Positions 46,037 to 55,251 of a DNA stretch of 64,000 bases are shown piece by piece. The position numbers were made by a program, and so were the translations under genes. The notes under the pieces are model-generated. The model had not been told where the DNA came from. It saw only the letters and a list, made by a program, of their open reading frames with translations, and made no database searches. Source of the DNA: a virus. The number at the start of each line of letters is the position of its first letter. Position 1 is the stretch's first letter. Location: the IMG/VR virus record IMGVR_UViG_3300032092_000004, positions 1 through 64,000 of that record, one strand, 5' to 3'.

Positions 46037-49023
46037 TGGCTATACAGAAGTTTACTTGTCCACCTCAAAGTAGTGCCGCCAATGAATTCTCAAATAATTT
46101 GGTTGGAGTTCAGTTAGTTACTGGAGGAGGTTTAACGCAAGCAAATTTTAACTTTACAACAAATATTTCTGAAAAGCAGAATAGAACATTTAATATTGGT
46201 ACGTTTTCAGATCCGATAAATCTTGAGAGTATAAACATCGATAATAATGTTGAAGCTGCCGAAATCTTAGCTAACAACTATAGAGTTTACCCAAATTATG
46301 ATTTATCACAAGTAACAAACTTTACTCAATATGGTTCCTTGGTTAAAAGATTTTCAGTTTCAATAACTAAGATAATCAACTTTTATCCTGCAGGATTAGA
46401 GGTTTCACCAAACACAAACAAGTTTATAACTCAAGAAACCGCATTTAATATTACTTACGATGCGGTTGAAAATGATACAACATTTGAAGTATTAATATCA
46501 TCAATTAGAAATCCATTTGATATTGATTACACTGTAAATGCTGAGACAAATATGATGTTTAATGAGATGGAAGTTTCATCTTTGAGAAACATGAAGTTGG
46601 AGTATAAAAAATATGCGTTAATTCTAAATGGTAATGAATATCCTGTTAACTATTTATACCCAACCACAAATGACTCGACAACATTAAAGTTAATTGTCGA
46701 TGGAAATCCATTTGGGGGTAATGCAATATCATATGATTATATAGTTATAAGACCAAACAACTATGAGGTTAACAGAGTTTTTAACCTTAAATTTGATCCC
46801 GTTGAAAATTTCCTACTAAATAGAAACATTAATCCACCATATACCGCAACTTTTACCGTTCCAAGAGAACAAGATGACGGTACATTTAAAATCACGACTG
46901 AACTTGCAACGTTTCCTAAATCAGGACTTTGGAACTTAGATATTGAATCACAAACATTTGATAACTACCTAACACAAATAAATGATTTTGCAATAAACCT
47001 TGATTCATATAATACTAACTTAGTTTCAAGATTTTTAACAACAGGTGCTTTAAAAGAGTTTGATACACCTGATCATAAATTTGAAAAACTTTTACAGATT
47101 TATGGTAGAAGTTTTGACGAAACTAAGGCTTTCATTTCGGCATTAGGTAATATTAATAGTGTTCATTATACTGTTAAGAATGATATACCGTCACAACTTT
47201 TAAAAAATTTAGCACAAACATTAGGTTGGGTAACAAATTTTTCACCTATATCTAATGAAGAATTGTTACAAGCAGTTTTTACGACACAACCAAATACTTT
47301 TCCTGGTTTACAAATCGGACCAACACCTGAAGAAATCAATTATCAATTTTATAGAAATTTGATTTTGAATTCTGCTTGGTTGTTTAAATCAAAAGGAACT
47401 AGAAAATCTATTGAATGTCTTTTAAGAATGGTTGGGGCACCTGAAGCCTTAATAGATTTTAACGAACATATTTATGTTGCTGATCAAAGAATAAACATGA
47501 GTGAGTTCAATCAACAATATTTACAATTATCAGGAGGGACTTTTCTACAAGAATATCCTGTATTAGAAACTAACAACACATATTCAATACAAGGAGTTCA
47601 ATATACTGGTTTTACCACAACATTTGCAAACGCAACTGTATTAACAACAAGGGAAGATTACCCCGTTGATGAATTTGGATGCCCAAAAATGCCAACACCA
47701 ACAGAAGAGTACTTTTTCCAAATTGGTGGGGGTTGGTTTGAATCAACACCTCAACACAGAATGCCAGAATTTGCAATCCCAACAAATCAAGTATTCACAG
47801 GTAATAATCCTAATTTCCAAACACAACTTTTACCTTTCAATTACGGTGAGGAATATTTGCAACTTTACAGAAATTTCCCTTATATGAATTTGGGGTATAA
47901 GATTAGAAGAGTTCAGGATAACAAAAAAAGTTGGAGTGATACGTCACCAACACAAAGAGTAAGTTTTGATGGTGGATTTAATGCTTATTATGAAGTTGGT
48001 GAAGAATGTTTAACATTGAATGTGAAAAATGTTGACATCATGATGAATCCTGCTCAAGGTTTGGTTTATGATGTTTGGACAATGTCTAGACAATATAATT
48101 ACCCAATACCTGAAGAAGGTTTATTCTACACTCCACCAACACCTTGTAATGTACCAAATCCATACCCAAGATATGGAGGAATAGATTGGACAACAATTAT
48201 TCCAAAACCAAAACAAAAAACTTTCTTTGAATTTGCTCAAACATTTTGGAGAAACATGGTTAACACAAGAAACCGTCAATATATTACTGATGGTAAAACT
48301 GGCGGTTACCCTACATTACAATCAATATATTGGAGATACTTAGAGTCTCAAACACAAGCAGGTGTACCAAACGATAATTTTACATACCAAACAATGATAG
48401 ACTATATTAATGGTATGGGTGACTATTGGATTAGAATGGTTGAACAAATGGTTCCTGCAACTACAATATGGAATACAGGTGTTAGATTAGAAAACTCTAT
48501 ATTCCATAGACAAAAATTTGTATGGAGAAGACAAGAAGGATGTAAGATTGTTCCTGTCCCTTGTAAACCTTGTTCTTTGGCAACACAATTGTTTGTATAT
48601 GATTGTCCTGTACAACAAGTGGTTTGTGGTCTTTATCCATGGAATAGTAACCCAACAATCACATCTATGGGTGCTGTATTGAATGATACTTTAGATACTT
48701 TTTATAGTCAAAATTCATTAAACGCAAATGACTGTTCACAAAACTCTGTCATAACTACTTGGAATGTAGATTTAAGAGTAAATGGGGTTATACTTGTGAT
48801 ATCACCATTCTATACAGGTATTGGACCATTTAACGTCCCTACTAACACAGAATGGGTGAATGCTTTAAGTGACACATTAAATAATTTACTAACCTCAGGG
48901 TATAGTTATAATATTGATGAGGATACTGAACAAATAACGGTGTTTAACAATAATTGTCAACCAAATTTTGATGACTTCCAAATAAACATAGGACTTGAGT
49001 TCGAAATATATTGTAACGGATAA
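46036..49023 (+). CDS. large baseplate protein with tail-protein-I-like segment (995 aa)
   Basis: The central part (~340-480) contains FEKLLQIYGRSFDETKAFI and then NLILNSAWLFKSKGTRKSIE followed by CLLRMVGAPEALIDF. This matches the KGT and helix pattern of P2 gpI-like and wedge-connector proteins, which follow gp25/gp6-type genes in myophages. The C-terminal ~100 residues (NTEWVNALSDTLNNLL, QITVFNNNC, INIGLEFEIYC) closely resemble the C-terminus of the next gene product. It overlaps both neighbours by one base (TAATG), so it is translated in a coupled chain. Probably a baseplate subunit linking wedges to fibres. Confidence 0.78.
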   Translation: MAIQKFTCPPQSSAANEFSNNLVGVQLVTGGGLTQANFNFTTNISEKQNRTFNIGTFSDPINLESINIDNNVEAAEILANNYRVYPNYDLSQVTNFTQYGSLVKRFSVSITKIINFYPAGLEVSPNTNKFITQETAFNITYDAVENDTTFEVLISSIRNPFDIDYTVNAETNMMFNEMEVSSLRNMKLEYKKYALILNGNEYPVNYLYPTTNDSTTLKLIVDGNPFGGNAISYDYIVIRPNNYEVNRVFNLKFDPVENFLLNRNINPPYTATFTVPREQDDGTFKITTELATFPKSGLWNLDIESQTFDNYLTQINDFAINLDSYNTNLVSRFLTTGALKEFDTPDHKFEKLLQIYGRSFDETKAFISALGNINSVHYTVKNDIPSQLLKNLAQTLGWVTNFSPISNEELLQAVFTTQPNTFPGLQIGPTPEEINYQFYRNLILNSAWLFKSKGTRKSIECLLRMVGAPEALIDFNEHIYVADQRINMSEFNQQYLQLSGGTFLQEYPVLETNNTYSIQGVQYTGFTTTFANATVLTTREDYPVDEFGCPKMPTPTEEYFFQIGGGWFESTPQHRMPEFAIPTNQVFTGNNPNFQTQLLPFNYGEEYLQLYRNFPYMNLGYKIRRVQDNKKSWSDTSPTQRVSFDGGFNAYYEVGEECLTLNVKNVDIMMNPAQGLVYDVWTMSRQYNYPIPEEGLFYTPPTPCNVPNPYPRYGGIDWTTIIPKPKQKTFFEFAQTFWRNMVNTRNRQYITDGKTGGYPTLQSIYWRYLESQTQAGVPNDNFTYQTMIDYINGMGDYWIRMVEQMVPATTIWNTGVRLENSIFHRQKFVWRRQEGCKIVPVPCKPCSLATQLFVYDCPVQQVVCGLYPWNSNPTITSMGAVLNDTLDTFYSQNSLNANDCSQNSVITTWNVDLRVNGVILVISPFYTGIGPFNVPTNTEWVNALSDTLNNLLTSGYSYNIDEDTEQITVFNNNCQPNFDDFQINIGLEFEIYCNG

Positions 49024-51215
49024 TGCCTTATATACAAATATATAATTATAGAGTCACTGGTGACTGTAGTAATACAAAAGTAGGTGCGGTCTCATTCAAC
49101 ATAACCGGAGATACGCCTAATTTTAGTGTCACAGATGCAACAGGGTTAGGATTACTACCATTGTCAGCTAACACCACATTTTATTCTGTTACGGGAATGT
49201 CTGGTGGTACTTATTATGCTACAGTTGCAGATGCGGGTACCACAAAAATTGTACAACCAATTTATATATCAACAGGTACTACCGCAACTATAGATTCTTC
49301 TAATACCACTTGTGGTCAAAATAATGGAACAATAACAGGTTTTACGTCTGGCGTTTATGGTCTTGTTTCTTTTAGTTTATACGATATAAGTAATAATTTA
49401 ATTACATCTGCAACAACATCAAATCCTTACTATGAATTCACATCTCTTTCTGCAGGAACTTATTATATAGTTGCAAACGATGGTGGTGGTTGTACAGGAA
49501 TAACAGCATCTGTAATATTAAATCCTTCATCTGGATTAACATACGGGGCATATGTTGTTGATGATGCTAGTTGTTTAGGTTCAGGTAGTGGTAAAATTTT
49601 CTTAACAGGATTAACACCTCCATTATCTGCTTATACAATAACTTGGAGTCCTAACGCTTTAGGTCAAACAGGATCAACAATAACAGGATTAACTTCGGGA
49701 AGTTACGTTGCAACAGTAACAAATCCAATTGGATGTACAACAAGTGAATCATTTACTGTTAACACTATACCACCATTAACGTCAGGTGGATTTATAACTA
49801 TAGCCCAACCATCTTGTTTTGCGAATGACGGTGAAGTAGAATTTATTGTGGTTGGTGGAACTGCTCCCTATTTTTTCAGCGGATCATCAGGTCAAGTTGA
49901 AATTACTTTTGATACTTCTGTAACATTTACAGGACTGTCTTCAGGTTTATATTCGTTTTTGGTTACCGATGCTGGTTTATGTACAATTTATGATTCAGTA
50001 AGTTTATTAACACCAAATTCATTTAGTACCGTTGCCGTCACAACAACTAATTCAACTTGTTCGGCAAATGATGGTAGCATTAATGTTTTAGTTGATGGTG
50101 GTCTTAGTAGTGCAACTAATTTACAGATCTCTGTGTCAGGAACTACAGGTATTAGTCAAATAGGATTATTCGGTAGTTCTAATGAGACATTCTATGGATT
50201 AGGTAGTGGAACATATAATGTAACAGTTGTGTCTGCAGGTTGTACTTATACCGCCTCTACTGTTATTAATTCGGTTAGTTTATATAGTGCGACTACTCAA
50301 GTAAATGGTACCACATGTGGATTAAATAATGGATCTTTAGTTGTAAGTGCGTCAACAGGAGGAACATTTCCATACACATATTCATTAACAGGACCAACTT
50401 ATAGTCCAAATACTGTAACAAGTTTATTTAACACATTCACAAATTTAGCTTATGGTAATTACACTCTAACAATACAAGATACGTCATCACCACCTTGTAT
50501 CCAAAGTTATCCTGTTTTTATACCAAATAGTCAGACCGTAAACTTCAACTTATATCCAAACCAACCTTTAAATGGTGATGATGGTTCTATCACTGCATTC
50601 ATTACTAGTGGTGAACCACCGTTTACTTTAACTTGGAGTGGTGGAACCGTAGGTTCTCAAACGGGAACTACAGTTACAGGTTTAACTACGGGTACATATA
50701 GTTTAACTGTAACAGACGCTAGTGGTTGTACACTTACAAAATACACAACATTAACGGGTACAAAAAAATATGTTAATTATTTGTACTATAATGTATGTGA
50801 TGATACTTTTACAGATAGTGGATTGGTAACTAAAAGAACAATTCGATCAATGTATTTAGAAGGGTTTAATGATCTAACTAGTGGTGACACAAACTGTATT
50901 ATAAATTCAGCGACTTTTGCAATAAGTGCGGAAGTTGGTGGTCAATCTGCTGAAACTATATTTTACACATCTTCAGGATCTACTGATTATCCAAATGATT
51001 TGTTATGGGCTGAAGCAATATCTACAATATTAAATGAGTTTGTAGGGATATCTGATGTAACAATAGATCTACCTTCAAATAGAATCACAATAAAAACAAA
51101 CTGTGAAGAAATTAGTAAAAATTGTGGTCCACAAACAATAAATCCATTACAAGATACTGAAATAAAAGTCAACTTGTTGATTGATTATGACATATCTTGT
51201 GTAAGTTGTAGTTAA
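49023..51215 (+). CDS. SprB-like repeat adhesin, virion-associated
   Basis: The 730-aa protein has about six 75-80-residue repeats, each with a pattern like TTCGQNNGTITG, then a GTPPY or GGTAPY strand, then LSAGTYYIVANDGGGCT or LTTGTYSLTVTDASGCT. These are SprB-like repeats, known from the SprB gliding-motility adhesin and related surface proteins of Flavobacteriia. The C-terminal ~130 residues match the end of the preceding baseplate protein, including WAEAISTILNEF, NRITIKTNCEE and LLIDYDISC, and may be a docking module. No signal peptide or T9SS tail is present, so it is best read as a tail fibre or adhesin built from host-like modules. Confidence 0.8.
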   Translation: MPYIQIYNYRVTGDCSNTKVGAVSFNITGDTPNFSVTDATGLGLLPLSANTTFYSVTGMSGGTYYATVADAGTTKIVQPIYISTGTTATIDSSNTTCGQNNGTITGFTSGVYGLVSFSLYDISNNLITSATTSNPYYEFTSLSAGTYYIVANDGGGCTGITASVILNPSSGLTYGAYVVDDASCLGSGSGKIFLTGLTPPLSAYTITWSPNALGQTGSTITGLTSGSYVATVTNPIGCTTSESFTVNTIPPLTSGGFITIAQPSCFANDGEVEFIVVGGTAPYFFSGSSGQVEITFDTSVTFTGLSSGLYSFLVTDAGLCTIYDSVSLLTPNSFSTVAVTTTNSTCSANDGSINVLVDGGLSSATNLQISVSGTTGISQIGLFGSSNETFYGLGSGTYNVTVVSAGCTYTASTVINSVSLYSATTQVNGTTCGLNNGSLVVSASTGGTFPYTYSLTGPTYSPNTVTSLFNTFTNLAYGNYTLTIQDTSSPPCIQSYPVFIPNSQTVNFNLYPNQPLNGDDGSITAFITSGEPPFTLTWSGGTVGSQTGTTVTGLTTGTYSLTVTDASGCTLTKYTTLTGTKKYVNYLYYNVCDDTFTDSGLVTKRTIRSMYLEGFNDLTSGDTNCIINSATFAISAEVGGQSAETIFYTSSGSTDYPNDLLWAEAISTILNEFVGISDVTIDLPSNRITIKTNCEEISKNCGPQTINPLQDTEIKVNLLIDYDISCVSCS

Positions 51216-51217
51216 TT

Positions 51218-51514
51218 GTGGCGAATCAAGTAATCGTTTATAGTGCAACAAGTGTTACACCACCATTCAGTGGTATTGCATGTGACGTTTATGGTAATAA
51301 TTGTTCTTATGTTGGTAGTGGAACCACTTATCCTACAACTTTTACTTTACCAGCACAATTCAACACAGCACCTGCATTACAGTTAACTTTAATAGATTCA
51401 ACCGGATGTTCATTATCTGAAATAATTTATTGTACAACTGAAGGGGCCCCAAAACAATTTCAAAATTTACAATATTACTTCTTTATGGATGGAACGCAGT
51501 TTAATTTCCAATAA
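51218..51514 (+). CDS. small Cys-containing virion-type protein (98 aa), paralogue of the minus-strand gene at 61.9 kb
   Basis: Read from GTG at 51218 (frame MANQVIVY), 2 nt after the preceding stop; no ATG fits. Four Cys are arranged as SGIACDVYGNNCSYVG and GCSLSEIIYC. The layout PPFSGIxCDVYGNNCxYV, then a TFTLPAQF strand, then LIDSTGC, matches the 73-aa protein on the minus strand (SPFDIYTCDTGYTTCIYI, VFNLPYVLEG, VDSNNCLVEKN). Both copies lie directly upstream of a large fibre-like gene, hinting at an adaptor or cap for fibres. Function is unknown. Confidence 0.7.
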   Translation: MANQVIVYSATSVTPPFSGIACDVYGNNCSYVGSGTTYPTTFTLPAQFNTAPALQLTLIDSTGCSLSEIIYCTTEGAPKQFQNLQYYFFMDGTQFNFQ

Positions 51515-51520
51515 CTAAAA

Positions 51521-51528
51521 TATTTATT
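51521..51528 (+). promoter_or_regulatory. putative late-promoter octamer TATTTATT
   Basis: TATTTATT lies 7 nt before the ATG of the collagen-like fibre gene. Confidence 0.45.
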
Positions 51529-51535
51529 ATACGAT

Positions 51536-54199
51536 ATGGCATTATTAACGGATCAAATACAAGCAACTGGAGTTTCTTTAACGGACTTAATTCACATAGT
51601 CATCACCGGTGACACATCTCAAAATCCTGCGGGATCTTCTTATAAAGCAACAATCCAACAAGTGGCTCGAGTAATATCAGGTACAACAGGCACTAGTGGT
51701 ACTTCCGGATCAAGGGGTTCGTCAGGGACAAGTGGTCAAAGTGGGATTGGGTTATTTTTACCATTATCAGGAGGTACGGTTACGGGTAATACAATATTTA
51801 ATGCGGGTTTAAGTGCAATAACAATATCGGCAACAACTTATCAAAACTTACCAAGTGATGTAATAATTATTGACTCAACACAGATCCAATCAGGATTTAC
51901 AGGTGGAGTCTTATTTCAAAGTTCAGCAAGTACGGTAAGTCAAACTACTGGTTTTACTTGGAATAATACAAATAAAAGATTGGGAATTGGGATTAACTCC
52001 CCTCTCTATGATTTAGATGTCAACGGGTCTATCTATCAAAGAACCGGAGAATTATTAATTACATCCACAGGTGGTGTCAACAAAGAAGGACCATTTATTG
52101 CATCAAGTGGTGGTGACGATTTAATCTCCGACAGAAAAATCCAATTAGGAATTTCAGACAATTCAACTGTACCTGTCGGTATTAATATGTTTGTAACTAA
52201 CAATTCATTCCCACCAAGTTACATGAACTTTAGAGTAAACAATGCAGATCTAGTTAGAATGTCTGGTAGTTCTGTTGAAATTAGCGGTCTTACATATACA
52301 AGTGGTATAACCTCAACATCTAAAATCACATTTCCACAGATAACAATTAATAGTGGGTATACAGTTACTGATAATGACTATATGGTTGACGTTACAGGTG
52401 GTACTTTTACTGTAAACTTACCAAGTGCTGTAGGAAGAAAGGGTAGATTATTAGTTATTAAAAATAATGGTGGAGGTGCGGTTACCGTAGATCCATTTGG
52501 TAGTGAAACCATCGATGGAAAATTATTCGTAATTTTAGGAGAAACTAACTCAATACAATTATCAAGTAATGGAACAGAATGGGTTGCTTTGGGGTATAAT
52601 ATCTCAACAGTAAACTCATCAACGGGTGTTTTTGAATTTACAGGTATTACAACCGCATCCCCAACAACATTTAATGTTGCTCCTGTAAAAGGATGGATAG
52701 TAGACGACACAACAAATCCTTTATCACCACAATTATATTATGTTGTGTATACAGGTGGTACAAATACCGCAACTTATGTTACAACAAGTACCGAAACTTG
52801 GATTTATTTAACGAGCGGAGGAACAATTAGTCAATCAAATATTCCTTTAACGGAACAAGAAAGAAGACAAAATATATTTTTAGGTAAATTGGGTCACGCT
52901 AATAAGACATCAATTATTAATTCTTTTTCTCAACCTGACTTTGTTTTATCTCCATTATCACAACTTCGTGATATGTTTACACCAATTAATTTAATTAACG
53001 GTGGAATAACCCCATCACCTAACGGTGTAAATTTAAGTTTTAACACAAGTGCGGAATACCTATATGGTTTAGGTATAAATTTCGCAAACGACATATTAAG
53101 TCCTGATTCGTTATATGTTTCAGGAACCGCTCCTTGTACGTTCCAATATAGAACACAAACAGGTGGAACCGCATCAAACACAACATTTATTGACCCAACA
53201 AAATATGATGTTGGTGGTACTGTAACTTCTATACCAGGAACTAAAGCAACTAACCAAAGAATTTATTTGGTACAAAACGGTGTTTTTAGAGTTCAGTACG
53301 GACAAACAGTTTATTCAACACTAACTCAAGCAGTTGCGGGTATTTCAACAGAACAGTATGTTGAGTTTTCAAACTTTCAAACTAACGGTATTTTAATTGG
53401 TATTTTATCAGTTTTAAGCTCATGTACTGATTTAAGTGATACTTCTAAAGCATTATTTTTCCAAGCCTCAAAATTTGGTGAATCAACAGGGGCCGCTGGT
53501 GGTACACCAACAACAAACTTACAACAAGCATACAACAACTCATCAGAACCTGAAATTTTAACTAACTCAACATTAGGAGCATTTTCAATTAAAAATGGTA
53601 CGGGTAATCCTGACATCTCAACAAATTTGTTTGAAGGTATTGGGTCTTCAGGTGTTTTAACTTCGTCAATCACTGCGAGAGGTGTTATCACGGGGACTAG
53701 CATTAGTACAAATGGTACTATTAGTGGTGGTGCGGTAACAGGTACAACAATGTTGGCATCTACGTTCAATCTTGCTGGATCACAAATAGAATCGGCGTGG
53801 GAATCATATAGTGTATCTTGGACATCGTCAGGTACTAATCCAGTAATTGGTAATGGAACTATAGAAGGTTGGTATAAAGTAATTGGTAAAACATGTTTTG
53901 TTAGAGGAAATATTGTGATGGGGTCAACAACAACATTTGGTACGGGAGAATGGTATGTATCGATGCCGGTTACTGCTGTAAATGCTGATGCCATATTAAT
54001 GACGGTAACTTTATTAGATAATGGTAGTGCTTGGTATAATGCCACAATGGCCGGAGCAAGAGCAGGATTTAACACTAAAGCCCCTATGCAATATGTAAAT
54101 ATTTTAAACGGTACTGCAAATGATGTAAATGCAACTCAACCATTTACTTGGACAACTAGTGATAGATTTGTATGGAACGGAAGTTATGAAATTGCATAG
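51536..54199 (+). CDS. tail fibre protein with collagen-like Gly-X-Y segment
   Basis: The 887-aa protein has a short N-terminal attachment region and then about seven Gly-X-Y triplets (GTSGTSGSRGSSGTSGQSG, near residues 52-71), a collagen-like trimerising stretch. Further on is LGIGINSPLYDLDVNGSIY, the phrase common in trimeric phage and bacterial fibres. A beta-helical part follows (VTGGTFTVNLPSAVGRKGRL, GGGAVTVDPFGSETIDG), then a C-terminal jelly-roll-like tip (GTIEGWYKVIGKTCFVRGNI). No peptidase S74 auto-chaperone domain is seen at the end. Trimeric receptor-binding fibre is the best reading. Confidence 0.82.
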   Translation: MALLTDQIQATGVSLTDLIHIVITGDTSQNPAGSSYKATIQQVARVISGTTGTSGTSGSRGSSGTSGQSGIGLFLPLSGGTVTGNTIFNAGLSAITISATTYQNLPSDVIIIDSTQIQSGFTGGVLFQSSASTVSQTTGFTWNNTNKRLGIGINSPLYDLDVNGSIYQRTGELLITSTGGVNKEGPFIASSGGDDLISDRKIQLGISDNSTVPVGINMFVTNNSFPPSYMNFRVNNADLVRMSGSSVEISGLTYTSGITSTSKITFPQITINSGYTVTDNDYMVDVTGGTFTVNLPSAVGRKGRLLVIKNNGGGAVTVDPFGSETIDGKLFVILGETNSIQLSSNGTEWVALGYNISTVNSSTGVFEFTGITTASPTTFNVAPVKGWIVDDTTNPLSPQLYYVVYTGGTNTATYVTTSTETWIYLTSGGTISQSNIPLTEQERRQNIFLGKLGHANKTSIINSFSQPDFVLSPLSQLRDMFTPINLINGGITPSPNGVNLSFNTSAEYLYGLGINFANDILSPDSLYVSGTAPCTFQYRTQTGGTASNTTFIDPTKYDVGGTVTSIPGTKATNQRIYLVQNGVFRVQYGQTVYSTLTQAVAGISTEQYVEFSNFQTNGILIGILSVLSSCTDLSDTSKALFFQASKFGESTGAAGGTPTTNLQQAYNNSSEPEILTNSTLGAFSIKNGTGNPDISTNLFEGIGSSGVLTSSITARGVITGTSISTNGTISGGAVTGTTMLASTFNLAGSQIESAWESYSVSWTSSGTNPVIGNGTIEGWYKVIGKTCFVRGNIVMGSTTTFGTGEWYVSMPVTAVNADAILMTVTLLDNGSAWYNATMAGARAGFNTKAPMQYVNILNGTANDVNATQPFTWTTSDRFVWNGSYEIA

Positions 54200-54253
54200 A
54201 GTTTAAAATTTAAAATTAATTCACTTTACCTTATTTTCATTTAATTTTCCTAT

Positions 54254-55234
54254 ATGGAAAACATATTATTTGTCTCAGCACAACCTGACGTTCCCTACTT
54301 TATATGGCAAATAAAATTGTATGTTCACAATTTTATCGAAAAAGGAATTAACCCAAATCAAATACATGTGGTTTTAGGGTTAGTTAATAATGTGAACACA
54401 CCATCTAAAGAATCAGAACAACTTAAAGAGTTAGGTGTTAATGTTCATTACTTTGTTGATGAAAGATCTAAAAAACATTACATACCAAGTATTAAACCAT
54501 ACCTCATCTCAAAGTGGATCCAATCAAATACTGATTATGGAAAATTATTTTTTCTTCACGATGCTGATATTATTTTTAAAGAACTACCAAGTTTTAATCG
54601 GTTGTTAGACGATGAGGTTAGTTATCTATCTGATACGATAGGTTATATCGGATACAACTATATTATGGATTGTTGTGAGAGATATGAACAACAACACCCC
54701 AATTCAGATAAAGGACAACTTATAAGTGAAATGGCAGATGTAATTGGTGTTGATGTTGAAAAAATTAAACTCAATCAAGAAAATTCAGGTGGAGGACAAT
54801 ACCTAATTAAAAATACAAATTGTGAATTGTGGGATAAAATCTATAGAGACTCCACAAATATGTATAATAAAATGTTGGATTACCAAAAAAGATTCCCAAT
54901 AAATTCAGGTCAAATACAATTTTGGACCGCAGAGATGTGGTCATTATTATGGAATTTATGGTTGTATGGATTTAAAACTAAAGTAACTGAAGAACTTGAT
55001 TTTTCTTGGGCGACAGACACCATAGAAACTTATGAAAAAAAACCAATACTTCATATGGCTGGTGTAACAGATAACCTTAAAACTACAAAATTTTATAAAG
55101 GTGATTACATTAATATAGACCCAATTGTTAAGTTGAGAGATAACCCCAATCATTTTGATTACATAGATAAAAATAGTTCGACAATAAAATATATCGATAA
55201 TATGAAATCTTACATTCAAAAATACAACATATGA
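54254..55234 (+). CDS. glycosyltransferase-like protein in the fibre cluster
   Basis: The 326-aa cytosolic protein has a GT-A-like fold. The N-terminal Rossmann-type strand is ENILFVSAQPDVPYFIWQI. A metal-binding DxD motif lies at D103-A-D105 in KLFFLHDADIIF. The acceptor-side segment reads NSGGGQYLIKN, and the late segment is KPILHMAGVTDN. No signal peptide or membrane helix is present. It sits between a tail fibre and an SprB-repeat protein. It may glycosylate virion proteins (several have Ser/Thr/Pro linkers), phage DNA, or host surface sugars; the neighbourhood favours virion proteins, but this is inference. Confidence 0.68.
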   Translation: MENILFVSAQPDVPYFIWQIKLYVHNFIEKGINPNQIHVVLGLVNNVNTPSKESEQLKELGVNVHYFVDERSKKHYIPSIKPYLISKWIQSNTDYGKLFFLHDADIIFKELPSFNRLLDDEVSYLSDTIGYIGYNYIMDCCERYEQQHPNSDKGQLISEMADVIGVDVEKIKLNQENSGGGQYLIKNTNCELWDKIYRDSTNMYNKMLDYQKRFPINSGQIQFWTAEMWSLLWNLWLYGFKTKVTEELDFSWATDTIETYEKKPILHMAGVTDNLKTTKFYKGDYINIDPIVKLRDNPNHFDYIDKNSSTIKYIDNMKSYIQKYNI

Positions 55235-55235
55235 T

Positions 55236-55243
55236 TATTTATT
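55236..55243 (+). promoter_or_regulatory. putative late-promoter octamer TATTTATT
   Basis: TATTTATT lies 8 nt before the ATG of the following adhesin gene and starts 1 nt after the glycosyltransferase stop codon. Confidence 0.45.
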
Positions 55244-55251
55244 GTTAATAG

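Noticed and set aside
53377-54075. 232-codon open frame on the minus strand inside the collagen-like fibre gene
   Set aside because: Composition (Val/Pro/Ile runs) is what antisense of Gly/Thr/Asn-rich fibre DNA gives; the plus-strand fibre is clear.
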